From contig JBFIPU010000006.1 of NCBI GenBank assembly GCA_041609995.1, positions 1 through 64,000 on the forward strand: a stretch of DNA of 64,000 nt, read 5' to 3'. A program made the position numbers and the translations under genes. Positions 1 to 9,074 of this stretch are shown piece after piece. The stretch comes from JABDOU01 sp041609995. GTDB taxonomy: Bacteria > Actinomycetota > Acidimicrobiia > Spongiisociales > SHLN01. The notes beneath the pieces were generated by a model. The model had not been told where the DNA came from. It did not search any database and worked only from the letters and a program-made list of their open reading frames with translations. Within the stretch, counting starts at the first letter, position 1. Each line of letters begins with the position of its first letter.

Positions 1-1
1 G

Positions 2-76
2 GCGGGAGCGCCCGCGATCCACACCGAGTTCGTCGGGCTGCTGGCTCGCGCCACTCCCCCCGAACTGTTGCGCTAG
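2..76 (+). CDS. C-terminal end of an unidentified protein (partial)
   Basis: The only plus-strand frame open from the window edge ends at a TAG at 74-76 and encodes about 24 residues ending in ATPPELLR. It is too short to identify. Its stop lies only 7 bases before the stop of the convergent TadG gene, so it fits the close convergent packing seen elsewhere in the window. It is probably real, but its function cannot be judged here. Confidence 0.45.
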   Translation, partial: AGAPAIHTEFVGLLARATPPELLR

Positions 77-83
77 GGGCGAG

Positions 84-1424
84 TCAGGCCCCGGGGGGCA
101 GCGCCACGAGCTTCGAACCGGATTGGAATCCCGCCGCCGCTGCCAGGAACACATCTTCGAGGTCTGCGGAGCCGGGCTCACAGAAGAAGTGGTCCCCATC
201 GTCGTTTTCGGTGCCGGCCGAGCAGTTGTCATCGGTCGGGCCGGTCGCCATGGCGGCCAGCAGGGTGGATACCGGTTGTCCATTCCATGCACCGGCGTCG
301 TTGTTGCACCGGGCACTGCCGATCCCGAATCCGATCGTGAAGATCTCGACGTCGCGATCCTTGGCGAATTGCGCCTGCGTCTCGGCGTAACCGCACGGGT
401 TGGAACCCGGGCCGTTGGCCGATCCGTCGCTGAGGAGGATGATGCCCTTCTTGACGCCGGGCCGCCCGTTGGTCTCGAGCTCGGTAATGGCATCCGGCTT
501 GCCGTAGGCCGCGTCCCGGATGGGGCTGCCCAGGTCGGTGCCGGTCTGTTTCTCGAGGCATTGAATCGTCGACACGAGATCGCTCGAAGTATCGAGGTCG
601 GGCAAACCGTCGCCATCCTGATCGAAATTGGGCACCCGTTTGTAATCGTCGCTCAAACCGACCAGGAGCCAGTCGCCGCTGCCATTGGACCTACCGTCGC
701 AGATGTTGTTGGGGTCCCCCGATCCGAGGGCGGCCAGGCCGACATGCTGGAGGTCGGGGTCGAAATAGTCCAGCACCGCCAGCGACGCGTTCTTGGCGTT
801 CGCCAGGTCCTGGTCGGTCATGCTCGTCGTCCGGTCGATGACGAGGATCAGGTCGACCGGGCCGCTGAGCGGCCCCCCGCACGTGCCGCGGCACGCCGCC
901 GATCTCACGCGGTTCGTGCCCTGGTCGACGCCGATGACCGGCGCGAAGTGAAAGTCCGTCACCTTCTCGGCGTCGATCACGATCGTATTGCATTTGTCGA
1001 CGACCGGATTACAGGGCGAGGCACAGAGGCCGTCGTCGCAGACGAAAGGGGCCGGGCTTCCGAGACTCGGACGCGGGTCGCAGGTGATGGGGATGTCCGA
1101 GGCATCGGGAGCGCCATCGTTGTTGCGGTCGCCGACGAGGCACCGGAACGAAATCGTCATGTTGCCTGCCAGCGCCGGGTCGTTGTCGAGGGCATAATCG
1201 ACGGCGAGAGCCTCTGCCAGGATGCCGCTGTCAGGCAGTTGGCTGGCTCCGGCGAGGGCCGCGGCGTCGGTCGAGTTCCACAGGTGTTGGCGATCGTTGG
1301 CCTTCAGCGAGATGTCTATCGCCAGAGCAGCGACGGCCACGATGAGAACGATCGTGATCGCTGCCATGATCATGATGGCGCCGTCGTCGTCCGTCCTCCG
1401 CCGGGCCGGTAGTCGGCCCTTCAT
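84..1424 (-). CDS. TadG-like pilus-assembly protein with von Willebrand A domain
   Basis: A 446-residue protein. The start is set at the ATG at 1424, which overlaps the TadE stop in an ATGA; upstream in-frame sequence is Arg/Pro-rich and lies inside TadE. Residues about 15-40 hold the Tad-type membrane segment (GAIMIMAAITIVLIVAV) followed by the typical N-terminal TadG region. A vWA domain starts near residue 190 with an Asp-x-Thr-x-Ser metal-site variant (VIDRTTSMTD). It contains an Asp-rich calcium-loop-like insert (DQDGDGLPDLD), and a similar DRNNDGAPD motif lies earlier. TadG proteins are envelope components linked to Flp/Tad pili. The pairing with TadE supports this, but no pilin, ATPase or peptidase gene is visible, so a separate surface role is possible. 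Confidence 0.8.
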   Translation of the reverse strand: MKGRLPARRRTDDDGAIMIMAAITIVLIVAVAALAIDISLKANDRQHLWNSTDAAALAGASQLPDSGILAEALAVDYALDNDPALAGNMTISFRCLVGDRNNDGAPDASDIPITCDPRPSLGSPAPFVCDDGLCASPCNPVVDKCNTIVIDAEKVTDFHFAPVIGVDQGTNRVRSAACRGTCGGPLSGPVDLILVIDRTTSMTDQDLANAKNASLAVLDYFDPDLQHVGLAALGSGDPNNICDGRSNGSGDWLLVGLSDDYKRVPNFDQDGDGLPDLDTSSDLVSTIQCLEKQTGTDLGSPIRDAAYGKPDAITELETNGRPGVKKGIILLSDGSANGPGSNPCGYAETQAQFAKDRDVEIFTIGFGIGSARCNNDAGAWNGQPVSTLLAAMATGPTDDNCSAGTENDDGDHFFCEPGSADLEDVFLAAAAGFQSGSKLVALPPGA

Positions 1425-1900
1425 TCGACCCTCATTTCGGTCATCGATTCCAGCGCCACGAGTCCGTCCTGGTTGATGAAGGTCGGCAGAGGGGTGATGA
1501 AGCTGTAGGGGTATCGAACGGTGATTCGGGCGGTGTCGCCGGGTTGGGCGTTCTCCAGGCTGCCGGCGGCGGCCCCCACGGCCGGGTTCAAGCACGGCAA
1601 ACCGGCCGGCTCCTCACACTCGATCACGACCGTCATCAGTGCCTGGTCGAGCGCGGCATCAGACGCGTCGCGCACCCGCGCCTCGATGACGGCGGGGTCG
1701 CGTACCAGCGTCGCCAGGCGGGCTCCTTCCCGACCGGCGTTCGAGATCTGGGTATCGGCGCTGATGGCGAGCCCGAAGTCGATGATCCCGAACACCACGA
1801 CGAGGAAGATCACGAACACGAACGCGAATTCGACCATGGCCGCCCCTTCGTCGGGGGCGTCGGACCTCACCTGCAGGCGCCGTTCGATCGTGCCCCTCAT
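1421..1900 (-). CDS. TadE-like pseudopilin family protein
   Basis: A 159-residue protein with an N-terminal class III pilin-like helix. The motif GAAMVEFAFVFVIFLVVVFG at about residues 19-38 has the conserved Glu after the predicted cleavage region and is followed by a strongly hydrophobic segment. The rest is a small extracytoplasmic domain with a pair of cysteines (CEEPAGLPC). TadE proteins are minor pseudopilins processed by a prepilin peptidase and assembled with Flp pili. It is translationally coupled to the TadG gene downstream on the minus strand by a 4-nt overlap. The ATG at 1898-1900 is the first plausible start. Confidence 0.85.
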   Translation of the reverse strand: MRGTIERRLQVRSDAPDEGAAMVEFAFVFVIFLVVVFGIIDFGLAISADTQISNAGREGARLATLVRDPAVIEARVRDASDAALDQALMTVVIECEEPAGLPCLNPAVGAAAGSLENAQPGDTARITVRYPYSFITPLPTFINQDGLVALESMTEMRVE

Positions 1901-2001
1901 GACATCGTTGTCCCTGTGGTACCCATACCGTCACGATGAACAAGTCGCGACATATCCGGGTGTCAGCAGGTGGTCAAATCACCGAAACGCAAAAGGACTA
2001 G

Positions 2002-2481
2002 TCACAACACGAAGGGAATCAGGCGGGCTCGCACGCGCCTGGCGTAGGCCTCGTACTCGGGATAGGTCCGCCGGAGCGATGCTTCTTCCCGGCTGCTCTT
2101 GTACCAGAAGAACACTGCCAGGACGCCGACTGTTCCTACGGCCACCCAGCTTCCGCTCCGCAGCGAGAATCCGGCGAACGTGAGGATGACACCGCTGTAC
2201 ATCGGATGGCGTACCACCCGGTAGGGGCCCCGTTCCACGAAGCGGGCGCCGGGGCGGGGCTCGGGATAGGGGGACAGGCTTTCTGAGAGAGAGGCAAAGG
2301 CCAGCACGAGCACGGCAACGCCGGCCGCGAGTACCACCGTGCCGACGGCGGGCAGGGGAGTGAAAGAAGCCAGCCCGAGCCATCCGCTGCCCAGGATGAC
2401 GGCGAACAGGATCAGTTGAAACAGCACCCACGGGCCGCCCTTGGCTCGGAACCCACTCGGAGACCGGCCCGTCTCAGCCAA
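2002..2481 (-). CDS. ICMT/PEMT-family integral membrane methyltransferase
   Basis: A 159-residue membrane protein with about four hydrophobic segments and the family signature GPYRVVRHPMYSG near residues 85-97, then a C-terminal ERRTYPEYEAYARRV-type region. This motif marks the isoprenylcysteine carboxyl methyltransferase / phospholipid methyltransferase superfamily, which uses S-adenosylmethionine at the membrane. The bacterial substrate cannot be inferred. The start is a TTG that overlaps the end of the upstream cystathionine gamma-synthase gene by 8 nt, so it is the last gene of a minus-strand sulfur-amino-acid cluster. A SAM link is attractive, but it may be only operon company. Confidence 0.8.
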   Translation of the reverse strand: MAETGRSPSGFRAKGGPWVLFQLILFAVILGSGWLGLASFTPLPAVGTVVLAAGVAVLVLAFASLSESLSPYPEPRPGARFVERGPYRVVRHPMYSGVILTFAGFSLRSGSWVAVGTVGVLAVFFWYKSSREEASLRRTYPEYEAYARRVRARLIPFVL

Positions 2482-3607
2482 GAGCCTGGTCGAGGTCCGC
2501 CAGCAGATCGTCGATGTGCTCGATGCCGACCGAAAGCCGCACGAGTTCCGGAGGCACCTCGAGGGCGGTGCCCTCTACCGACATGTGGGTCATGGCCGCC
2601 GGAACCTCGATGAGCGATTCCACGCCGCCGAGGCTCTCGGCGAGGATGAAGAGCCGCGTGTCGACCGATACACGGTGGGCTGCCTCCGTGCCCCCGGCCG
2701 GCAGGAACGACACCATTCCACCGAACCGGCTCATCTGGCGGGCCGCCACGTCGTGGTTCTGGTGGTCTCCCAGCCCGGGGTAGAAGACCCGGGCCACCCG
2801 GTCGTCCTGATCGAGAAACTCGGCTACGGCGGCGGCGTTGGAGCAGTGGCGATCCATCCGTACCCCCAGCGTCTTGAGGCCGCGCAGCGCCAGGAAGGTG
2901 TCGAAAGGGCCCGGGATCGGGCCGGCCGCGTTGCGGAGGAAGGCGAGCCGCTCGTGCAGCTCCTGGTCATCGGACACCAGCACACCGCCGATCAGGTCAG
3001 AATGGCCCCCGATGTACTTCGTGCTCGAATGCAGCACGACGTCGGCCCCGAGGTCGAGCGGGCGCTGTAGGTAGGTGGTGGCGAACGTGTTGTCGACCAC
3101 GACCAGGGCATCGCCGGAAGCCTCGACCACCTCTGCGATGTCGACGATCCGCAACAGCGGATTGGTCGGCGTCTCCACCCACACCACTTTGGTGCTCGGC
3201 CGGATCGCATCGGCCACGTTCGACGGATCGGTCTGGTCTACCACCGTCCATTCGATCCCCTGTTCGCCCACGACCTGCGCCCAGAACCGGAAGGTTCCGC
3301 CATAGGCGTCATTCGGAAGCACCACATGGTCGCCGGGCTTCAGAAGGTAAGCGATCAGCGCGGTGGCCGCCATACCCGAGGCGGTGGACAGGGCGCCTCC
3401 GCCGCCTTCCTCTACGCCTTCGAGGGCTGCCATCGCTGCCTCGAAAGCGGTGCGAGTCGGGTTCTCGGTGCGGGAGTAGTCGTAGAGGTCATATTTGCCG
3501 GGCGCGGGCTGCGCATAGGTCGATGTGGCATAGATCGGCACGATCACCGACCCGGTCGTCGGCTCCGGTTCCTGGCCGGCGTGGATGGCATCGGTCTCGA
3601 ACCTCAT
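2474..3607 (-). CDS. metB: Cystathionine gamma-synthase / gamma-lyase (PLP, Cys/Met metabolism family)
   Basis: A 377-residue fold-type I PLP enzyme. The Schiff-base lysine is K197 in SSTKYIGGHSD; the phosphate-binding SGMAA motif (about 77-81) and ETPTNP (about 145-150) are also present. It either makes cystathionine from an activated homoserine or cleaves cystathionine to cysteine. Sequence alone does not separate these, but a cystathionine beta-synthase gene directly upstream, overlapping by 4 nt, favours gamma-lyase activity in reverse transsulfuration. The start is the ATG at 3607 (ATGA overlap), 10 codons inside the longest open frame. Confidence 0.9.
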   Translation of the reverse strand: MRFETDAIHAGQEPEPTTGSVIVPIYATSTYAQPAPGKYDLYDYSRTENPTRTAFEAAMAALEGVEEGGGGALSTASGMAATALIAYLLKPGDHVVLPNDAYGGTFRFWAQVVGEQGIEWTVVDQTDPSNVADAIRPSTKVVWVETPTNPLLRIVDIAEVVEASGDALVVVDNTFATTYLQRPLDLGADVVLHSSTKYIGGHSDLIGGVLVSDDQELHERLAFLRNAAGPIPGPFDTFLALRGLKTLGVRMDRHCSNAAAVAEFLDQDDRVARVFYPGLGDHQNHDVAARQMSRFGGMVSFLPAGGTEAAHRVSVDTRLFILAESLGGVESLIEVPAAMTHMSVEGTALEVPPELVRLSVGIEHIDDLLADLDQALG

Positions 3608-4560
3608 GTGATCTCCATGCCGTGCTCTTGCATCCACTCGTCGTTGAAGACCTTCGACACGTAGCTGCGGCCGCTGTCGGGGAGGATCACGACCACCAGC
3701 TCATCGGGCCGGGCGGTTGCCACCCGCACCGCTGCCTCCACCGCCATGCCGCAGGAGCCTCCCACCAGCAAGCCTTCTTCTCGTGCCAGCCGCCGGGTCA
3801 TGGTGAAGGCCTGCTGGTCATCCACGATCTCATACTCGTCGACCAGCGAAGGGTCGAACGTTTCCGGCCAAAAATCCTCCCCGACGCCCTCGGTCAGGTA
3901 GGTGTGCACGTCGTTCTCGGAGGCGGCGGTGTAGATCGACCCGACCGGGTCGACCCCCACCACGACCACCCCGGGATTCTGCTCCTTCAGGAAGCGGGCG
4001 GTTCCCCCGACCGTGCCTCCTGTGCCGAGGCCCACCACGAGGACATCGATCTCTCCCTCGGTTTGCGCCCAAATCTCTGGTCCGGTGGTTTCGTAGTGCG
4101 CCTGCGGGTTGGCCGGGTTGGCATATTGGTTGGGCACGAACCCGCCTTCACGTTCGGAGGCGATCTTCTGGGCCACCGAGTAGTAGGAGCGGGGGTCCTT
4201 GGGCTCCACCGCCGTCGGGCACACCACCACCTCGGCTCCATATGCCCGCAGCACGTCGATCTTCTCCTGGCTCATCTTGTCGGGCATGGTGCACACGAGC
4301 TTGTAACCCTTGAGGGCGGCGGCCATGGCCAGCCCGACTCCGGTGTTGCCGCTGGTCGGTTCGACGATGGTGGCGCCCGGCTGGAGGAGCCCGTCTCGCT
4401 CGGCAGCTTCGATCATGGCGATGCCGATCCGGTCTTTGATGGAGCCACCGGGGTTGAGGTATTCCACCTTGGCGACCAGGTTGCCGGCCGGATGAATGCG
4501 GGAGAGACGAATCAGTGGCGTGTTGCCGATCGCCTCGACGACGTTCTCTCGTATGTCCAT
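3604..4560 (-). CDS. cbs: Cystathionine beta-synthase / cysteine synthase-like enzyme lacking CBS domains
   Basis: A 318-residue fold-type II PLP enzyme. K42 in NPGGSIKDR is the PLP lysine, TSGNTG (69-74) the substrate loop and GTGGT (179-183) the phosphate-binding loop. The chain ends just after the catalytic core, whereas actinobacterial CBS proteins usually carry a C-terminal pair of CBS (Bateman) domains and reach about 460 residues. The neighbouring gamma-synthase/lyase gene supports a role in serine plus homocysteine to cystathionine. An O-acetylserine sulfhydrylase role cannot be excluded. It lies 15 nt downstream of yceI in one apparent transcript. Confidence 0.85.
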   Translation of the reverse strand: MDIRENVVEAIGNTPLIRLSRIHPAGNLVAKVEYLNPGGSIKDRIGIAMIEAAERDGLLQPGATIVEPTSGNTGVGLAMAAALKGYKLVCTMPDKMSQEKIDVLRAYGAEVVVCPTAVEPKDPRSYYSVAQKIASEREGGFVPNQYANPANPQAHYETTGPEIWAQTEGEIDVLVVGLGTGGTVGGTARFLKEQNPGVVVVGVDPVGSIYTAASENDVHTYLTEGVGEDFWPETFDPSLVDEYEIVDDQQAFTMTRRLAREEGLLVGGSCGMAVEAAVRVATARPDELVVVILPDSGRSYVSKVFNDEWMQEHGMEIT

Positions 4561-4575
4561 TGGTCGCCTACCGCC

Positions 4576-5139
4576 CTACTTCGGAATCAGCTGGGCTTCG
4601 ATCTCGATCTTGACGTCGTTGCCGAGCATGAGCCCTCCGGTTTCGAGCGGCATGTTCCATGTGAGCCCATAGACAGCGCGGTCGATGATGCCGCGGGCGC
4701 TGAACAACGACTTGGCCTGGGCATACGGGTCCACGACGACCCCATGGAACACCGCATCGAGGGTGACCGGCGCCGAGATGTCCCGGATCGTCAGCTCTCC
4801 GGTGATCTGCCAGCCGCCTTCCACCGACTCGATCGAGGTTGATTCGAAGGTGATCTCGGGATACCGGTCGACGTCGAGGAATTGGGCAGAGCGCAGGTGG
4901 CGGTCCCGATCGTGCGTCCCTGTGTCGATGCTGGCGGCATCGATGCTGACCGTGACCTCCGATTCGAGCGGATCCTCTGCCACCTCGATGACGCCGCTGA
5001 ACTCCTTGAAACGGCCGCGCACTTTGGCCACCACCAGATGGCGAGCGACGAACTCGATGTAGGTGTGGCTGTGCTCGATGAGCCAGGTACCGGCCTCGGG
5101 CACCCGCTTGCCGGCAGTGAGCCTCGATCCTGTTGCCAT
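4576..5139 (-). CDS. YceI family lipid-binding protein
   Basis: A 187-residue protein matching the YceI beta-barrel family from end to end: AGTWLIEHSHTYIEFVARHL at the start, the ASIDTG and RDRHLRSAQFLDVDRYPEITF motifs in the middle, and the TWNMPLETGGLMLGNDVKIEIE end. These proteins bind polyprenyl or other hydrophobic ligands. The ATG at 5139 is chosen because the 65 codons upstream are Arg/His/Pro-rich and unlike the family. No signal peptide is seen, so a cytoplasmic form is likely. It heads the minus-strand cluster that continues with cbs. Confidence 0.9.
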   Translation of the reverse strand: MATGSRLTAGKRVPEAGTWLIEHSHTYIEFVARHLVVAKVRGRFKEFSGVIEVAEDPLESEVTVSIDAASIDTGTHDRDRHLRSAQFLDVDRYPEITFESTSIESVEGGWQITGELTIRDISAPVTLDAVFHGVVVDPYAQAKSLFSARGIIDRAVYGLTWNMPLETGGLMLGNDVKIEIEAQLIPK

Positions 5140-5213
5140 GGCCGCAACTGTACTGGCCGCCCCGATTTGCATTCTCGATTGGAACACGGTTCGGCTGCGA
5201 GGCCGATCGGGCG

Positions 5214-8200
5214 TCAGCTTGCCAAGTAGGTGATGTGGAGGAGGGGGGCGGCGTCGGATTCTCCGTCGTAGGACTCGGCGGTTCGTTGTCCGCTGCCGGT
5301 GATGATGAGGCTGAGTGCGTTGCCAGGTGCCCATTGGGGCCGGTTGACGATTTCTTGAATCAGGGCGGCCAGATCAGGGGTTCGTTGGTCTGGTCCGGCT
5401 TCTCCGACGGTGCTCCACGGCGGTGGATTCCAGCTGACCGTGGCGGTGGTGGTGTCCCGGCCGGTGATGTTGCCGGACGTGTTGGCGAAGGGGTTGGAGT
5501 TGTCGGCGGCGTCGGCGGCGATGAGGAGGGTGGTGGACACATCGTCGGTTTCGTCGGCTTGGAATTGCACCCAGGCGTTGGTGATGGTGGCTCCCTGGGG
5601 GACCGGGATACCGGTCCAGCGCAGCCCGATGGTCTGCGTGTTGGATTTGTCTTGCACCATTTCCAGGTCACTGCTGGTCAGCCGGACTCGTCCCGACGGG
5701 CGTTCTTCGGCGTCATCGGAACCCGAGGCGATGCGGGTCTCGAAGGTGAACTGGTTGCCCGTGACGGTTATGGTGACCGGGGCGGTGTCACACGACGGTT
5801 GGGGGTCACAGATCTGATAGGTGAACGAGTCGTCGCCCACAAACCCCGCCTCCGGGTCGTAGGTGATGGTGCCATCCGGGTTCACGGTTGCCTCGCCGCC
5901 GTCCGGACTGGTGGCTACGGTCAACTCCAGCGGGTCTCCGTCGATGTCGTTGTCGTTGGCCAGCACCGCAACGACCACCGGTGTGTCTGCCAGGGTGACG
6001 CCGGTGTCGGCCATCGCCACCGGGGCGTCGTTGACCGGGTTCACGGTGATCGTGAACCCTTGCGGGTCAGAGGTGTCGACGCCACCGGCCGCAACGCCCC
6101 CGTTGTCCTGCACGGTCACGGTGAAGTCGGATGTTCCGAACCCGTCGGCGGCCGGTGTGTAGGTCAAGGTGCCGGTGGGATCCACCGCCGGTTGGGCGGA
6201 GAACAAGGATGGGTTGGTCACTCCGCTCACGGTGTAGGCCAGCACCGACTGGGTGTTCTCATTGGCCGCCCCGGGCTCGAACACGGCCCAACCCGGCACC
6301 GTATGGGCTCCGGAGTCTTCTGCCACCCCGGGTGGGTGGGCGGCCACGAACCCGGGTTGATCATTGACCGCCGATACGGTGATGGTCACCGTGGCCTGAT
6401 CAACAGCGCCCAAGCTGTTGGTGGCGGCATACACAAACCCGTCGCTCCCGTAGAAGTCGGCCGCCGGCGAATAGGTGAACGAACCATCCGCCACCAGGTT
6501 CAAGGCGCCATCCGAAACGCCGGTCACCACACTCGCCGACAAACCATCAGCCGGGGTGTCATTGCCCAGCACCCCCGGAACCGCCACCACCAGCATCTGG
6601 TCCTCGTCAACCATGAAACTGTCAGCAACCGCCACCGGATCCGGAGGAGCCACCACCGTCACCGTCACCGTGGCCACATCAGAAGCCACCACACCATCAA
6701 ACGCCGCATACGTGAACGTGTCGACACCCGAAAACCCCGGATCCGGGGTGTAGGTGACGCTCTCATCAGCGTTGACCACGACCGAACCGAACCCGGGTTG
6801 GCTCAGATTGGTGACCGACAAGAGATCGAGGTCGACATCGGAATCGTTGTCCAACACCCCAATCACCGTCGGTGTCTCGGTAAAACCGGTCACCGAATCG
6901 TCCGAGGCCACCGGCGCATCATTCACCCCCGTGATTGTCAATGTCACCAATGCCGGATCGGTACCGCCGTTCGAGTCATCGGCCTCATACGTGAAAGCAT
7001 CGGTCCCGAAGAAATCCGGATCCGGCGTGTAGTCGAACGAACCGTCCGGAAACAACTGCAACACGCCATGATCGACATCCGTCAGCAGGCGCGCAATCAG
7101 GGCATCATCATCCTGGTCATTGCCCAGAACACCGGGTGCCCCCACCGACAAACTCCCATCCTCATCCACCGGGTAGGCGTCGTCGGCGGCGTCGGGAGTA
7201 TTCGAGAGGTCGCCCAGGGGTGTGTGGAGGCGTGTGCACGACTGGTCGATCGTGGTGCACCCGTGGCGCTGCTTCCACTCGGCGGCCGCCTCGTCCCAAA
7301 CCGTACGGTCGGTGGTCAGCGTCATACCCGGCAGCAGGCTCATCGGAAAGGGACCCTCGCCCGTCCAGACGACCACGACGTTGCTGGCCGTGGTACCCGG
7401 CGGCCAGTCGTCGCATCCTGAGTAGCAATCGTCTTCGAGGAAGAACACCGAGTCGGTGATGATGGGTTGATGCCGTCCACCATCGTCGAATTTCTTGAAG
7501 AACGAACCGTGGCCCAGGATTGAGGGGTCGGTGGTGCCATGCGGGCCCGGCATGGGTTGCAGTCGCACCAGAACCCGATCAAATATCAGGCTCTCGCCGG
7601 CGACCGAGCCCATGTCTTGCTCGCTGAAGAACGTGTAGCAGCCGTCAAAGAGACTGTCGCTGACGATGCCGGCGCGTCGCTCGTCGTTTTCGATGCAGTC
7701 ATCGCGGACATATTCGGTCCACATGTTGCGCACCTCGAACCCCTCGCCACCGCGCGGGTCAAAGGCATCTTCGACGTTCTCGGCCCGGAGTCCATCCACT
7801 ACGTAGTTCGATCCATACACCCTCAGTGCGGACCCGCCGATGACGTCGTGCATCTGTCGCCAGGTGAGCGTCCGCGACTGCTGACCGAACGTGGCCCATC
7901 CGATGAAGCACGCGCCATCTGCCATTCCCGAAGATCCGACCTCGAGCGCTCGTCCGCCAGATGTCAACGAGATCGCAGTCCGGGCGTCGATCGTGTGGTC
8001 AGCGGGAGGGGACGAGATCGAGACAGAGGTTGTGTAAGTGTCGTCGAGCATCGTGATCGACGGGCGGTTCAAACACTCCTGCGCCACCGGCGGCGGAGGA
8101 AATGCGTTGGCATCCGTGATGCTGACCGCCACCGTGTCGCCTACAGTGAGCTCACCATCATCCGCCACCAATTGCAGTTCGTAGAGACCAGGTTCAGAAA

Positions 8201-9074
8201 CGGTCGCCGTCGTATCGGCCGCAGCCGCGTCAGCGAACGATACGTCGCCGGGCCCGCTGACCTTGCTCCACACGACGCTCGTCATCCCTGGAGGGTCAGG
8301 AAGCAGATCGTCGGTCACCGTGCCGTCCAGTGTGGCCGCTGACGGGAATACGGCCGATTCGGCATCAGCCGTGACGGTCGGCGGCTGATTGACCGGCACG
8401 CCCCCGTCCACCTCGATGTGCAGAAGCGGAGCGGCAACCGGATCACCGTCAAACGCCTCGGCAACCCTTTTGCCAGACCCTGAGATGATGATCACCAAGC
8501 TGTTGCCGGCTGTCCACCCCGGCTGGCCGGTGATCTCCTCGACGATCGAGGTCAGATCCGGGGTGCGTTGGTCGGGCCCGGCCTCGCCGGTAAGAGGCCA
8601 TGGTGGGGGCGACCACGCCACCGAGGTTGCGGTGCGTGCTCGTGATGAGATGTCGAAGTCGGTCGAGCTGAATGGTTGGGCGCTCGCGCTCAGCTCTCCT
8701 TCGATCACCAGCGAGGTCGCATCGGAAGTAGCCTCGTCGACCTGGAATTGGATATAGGCCGCAGTGATCGTCGCACCGTTGGGCACCTGGATGCCCGGGA
8801 AGCGGATCCCGATTGTCTGGTCCCGCCTCCCATCCTTCACGAGTTCCAGATCGCTGCTGGTGAGCTTCACCGATCCCGTTGATCTCTCCTCGGCGTCGTC
8901 CGCGCTCGCTTGCGGTTGAGCGTCGACCGTCAGCGGTGCAGATGTCGACGCCACGGACGAAACAGCACTGTGTCCCGCCGGTGGCAATACCAGCGCCAAT
9001 ACCAGCGCCATGACCAGCACGGGCACCAGCATCCTCACCGGCACTTTCATCAGCACCGGCACGCGCATCTCCAT
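5214..9074 (-). CDS. Large secreted multidomain protein: terminal duplicated domains, beta-helix, Ig-like cadherin repeats
   Basis: About 1286 residues from the ATG at 9074, which gives a long signal sequence (about 1-36). In order: domain A (about 57-222); a PKD-like Ig domain (230-320); a Cys-containing right-handed beta-helix-like region (335-620); about five Ig/cadherin-like repeats of the DEDGSLSV...GVLGND type (628-1115); and domain A again (1121-1286). The two A copies share SSDLE, GATIT, PPPW, GEAGPDQRTPDL and AAPLLHI. The layout fits a surface adhesin or carbohydrate-binding protein. The start is uncertain: the frame stays open to 9449, but that extension overlaps the polX promoter. 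An in-frame TTG or GTG near 9140 is another option. No LPXTG motif or anchor is seen at the C terminus. Confidence 0.8.
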   Translation of the reverse strand: MEMRVPVLMKVPVRMLVPVLVMALVLALVLPPAGHSAVSSVASTSAPLTVDAQPQASADDAEERSTGSVKLTSSDLELVKDGRRDQTIGIRFPGIQVPNGATITAAYIQFQVDEATSDATSLVIEGELSASAQPFSSTDFDISSRARTATSVAWSPPPWPLTGEAGPDQRTPDLTSIVEEITGQPGWTAGNSLVIIISGSGKRVAEAFDGDPVAAPLLHIEVDGGVPVNQPPTVTADAESAVFPSAATLDGTVTDDLLPDPPGMTSVVWSKVSGPGDVSFADAAAADTTATVSEPGLYELQLVADDGELTVGDTVAVSITDANAFPPPPVAQECLNRPSITMLDDTYTTSVSISSPPADHTIDARTAISLTSGGRALEVGSSGMADGACFIGWATFGQQSRTLTWRQMHDVIGGSALRVYGSNYVVDGLRAENVEDAFDPRGGEGFEVRNMWTEYVRDDCIENDERRAGIVSDSLFDGCYTFFSEQDMGSVAGESLIFDRVLVRLQPMPGPHGTTDPSILGHGSFFKKFDDGGRHQPIITDSVFFLEDDCYSGCDDWPPGTTASNVVVVWTGEGPFPMSLLPGMTLTTDRTVWDEAAAEWKQRHGCTTIDQSCTRLHTPLGDLSNTPDAADDAYPVDEDGSLSVGAPGVLGNDQDDDALIARLLTDVDHGVLQLFPDGSFDYTPDPDFFGTDAFTYEADDSNGGTDPALVTLTITGVNDAPVASDDSVTGFTETPTVIGVLDNDSDVDLDLLSVTNLSQPGFGSVVVNADESVTYTPDPGFSGVDTFTYAAFDGVVASDVATVTVTVVAPPDPVAVADSFMVDEDQMLVVAVPGVLGNDTPADGLSASVVTGVSDGALNLVADGSFTYSPAADFYGSDGFVYAATNSLGAVDQATVTITVSAVNDQPGFVAAHPPGVAEDSGAHTVPGWAVFEPGAANENTQSVLAYTVSGVTNPSLFSAQPAVDPTGTLTYTPAADGFGTSDFTVTVQDNGGVAAGGVDTSDPQGFTITVNPVNDAPVAMADTGVTLADTPVVVAVLANDNDIDGDPLELTVATSPDGGEATVNPDGTITYDPEAGFVGDDSFTYQICDPQPSCDTAPVTITVTGNQFTFETRIASGSDDAEERPSGRVRLTSSDLEMVQDKSNTQTIGLRWTGIPVPQGATITNAWVQFQADETDDVSTTLLIAADAADNSNPFANTSGNITGRDTTTATVSWNPPPWSTVGEAGPDQRTPDLAALIQEIVNRPQWAPGNALSLIITGSGQRTAESYDGESDAAPLLHITYLAS

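Noticed and set aside
5133..7421. A 762-residue plus-strand open frame
   Set aside because: It is antisense to the Ig-repeat gene, Gly/Arg/His-rich with no domain; high GC leaves long open frames opposite real genes.
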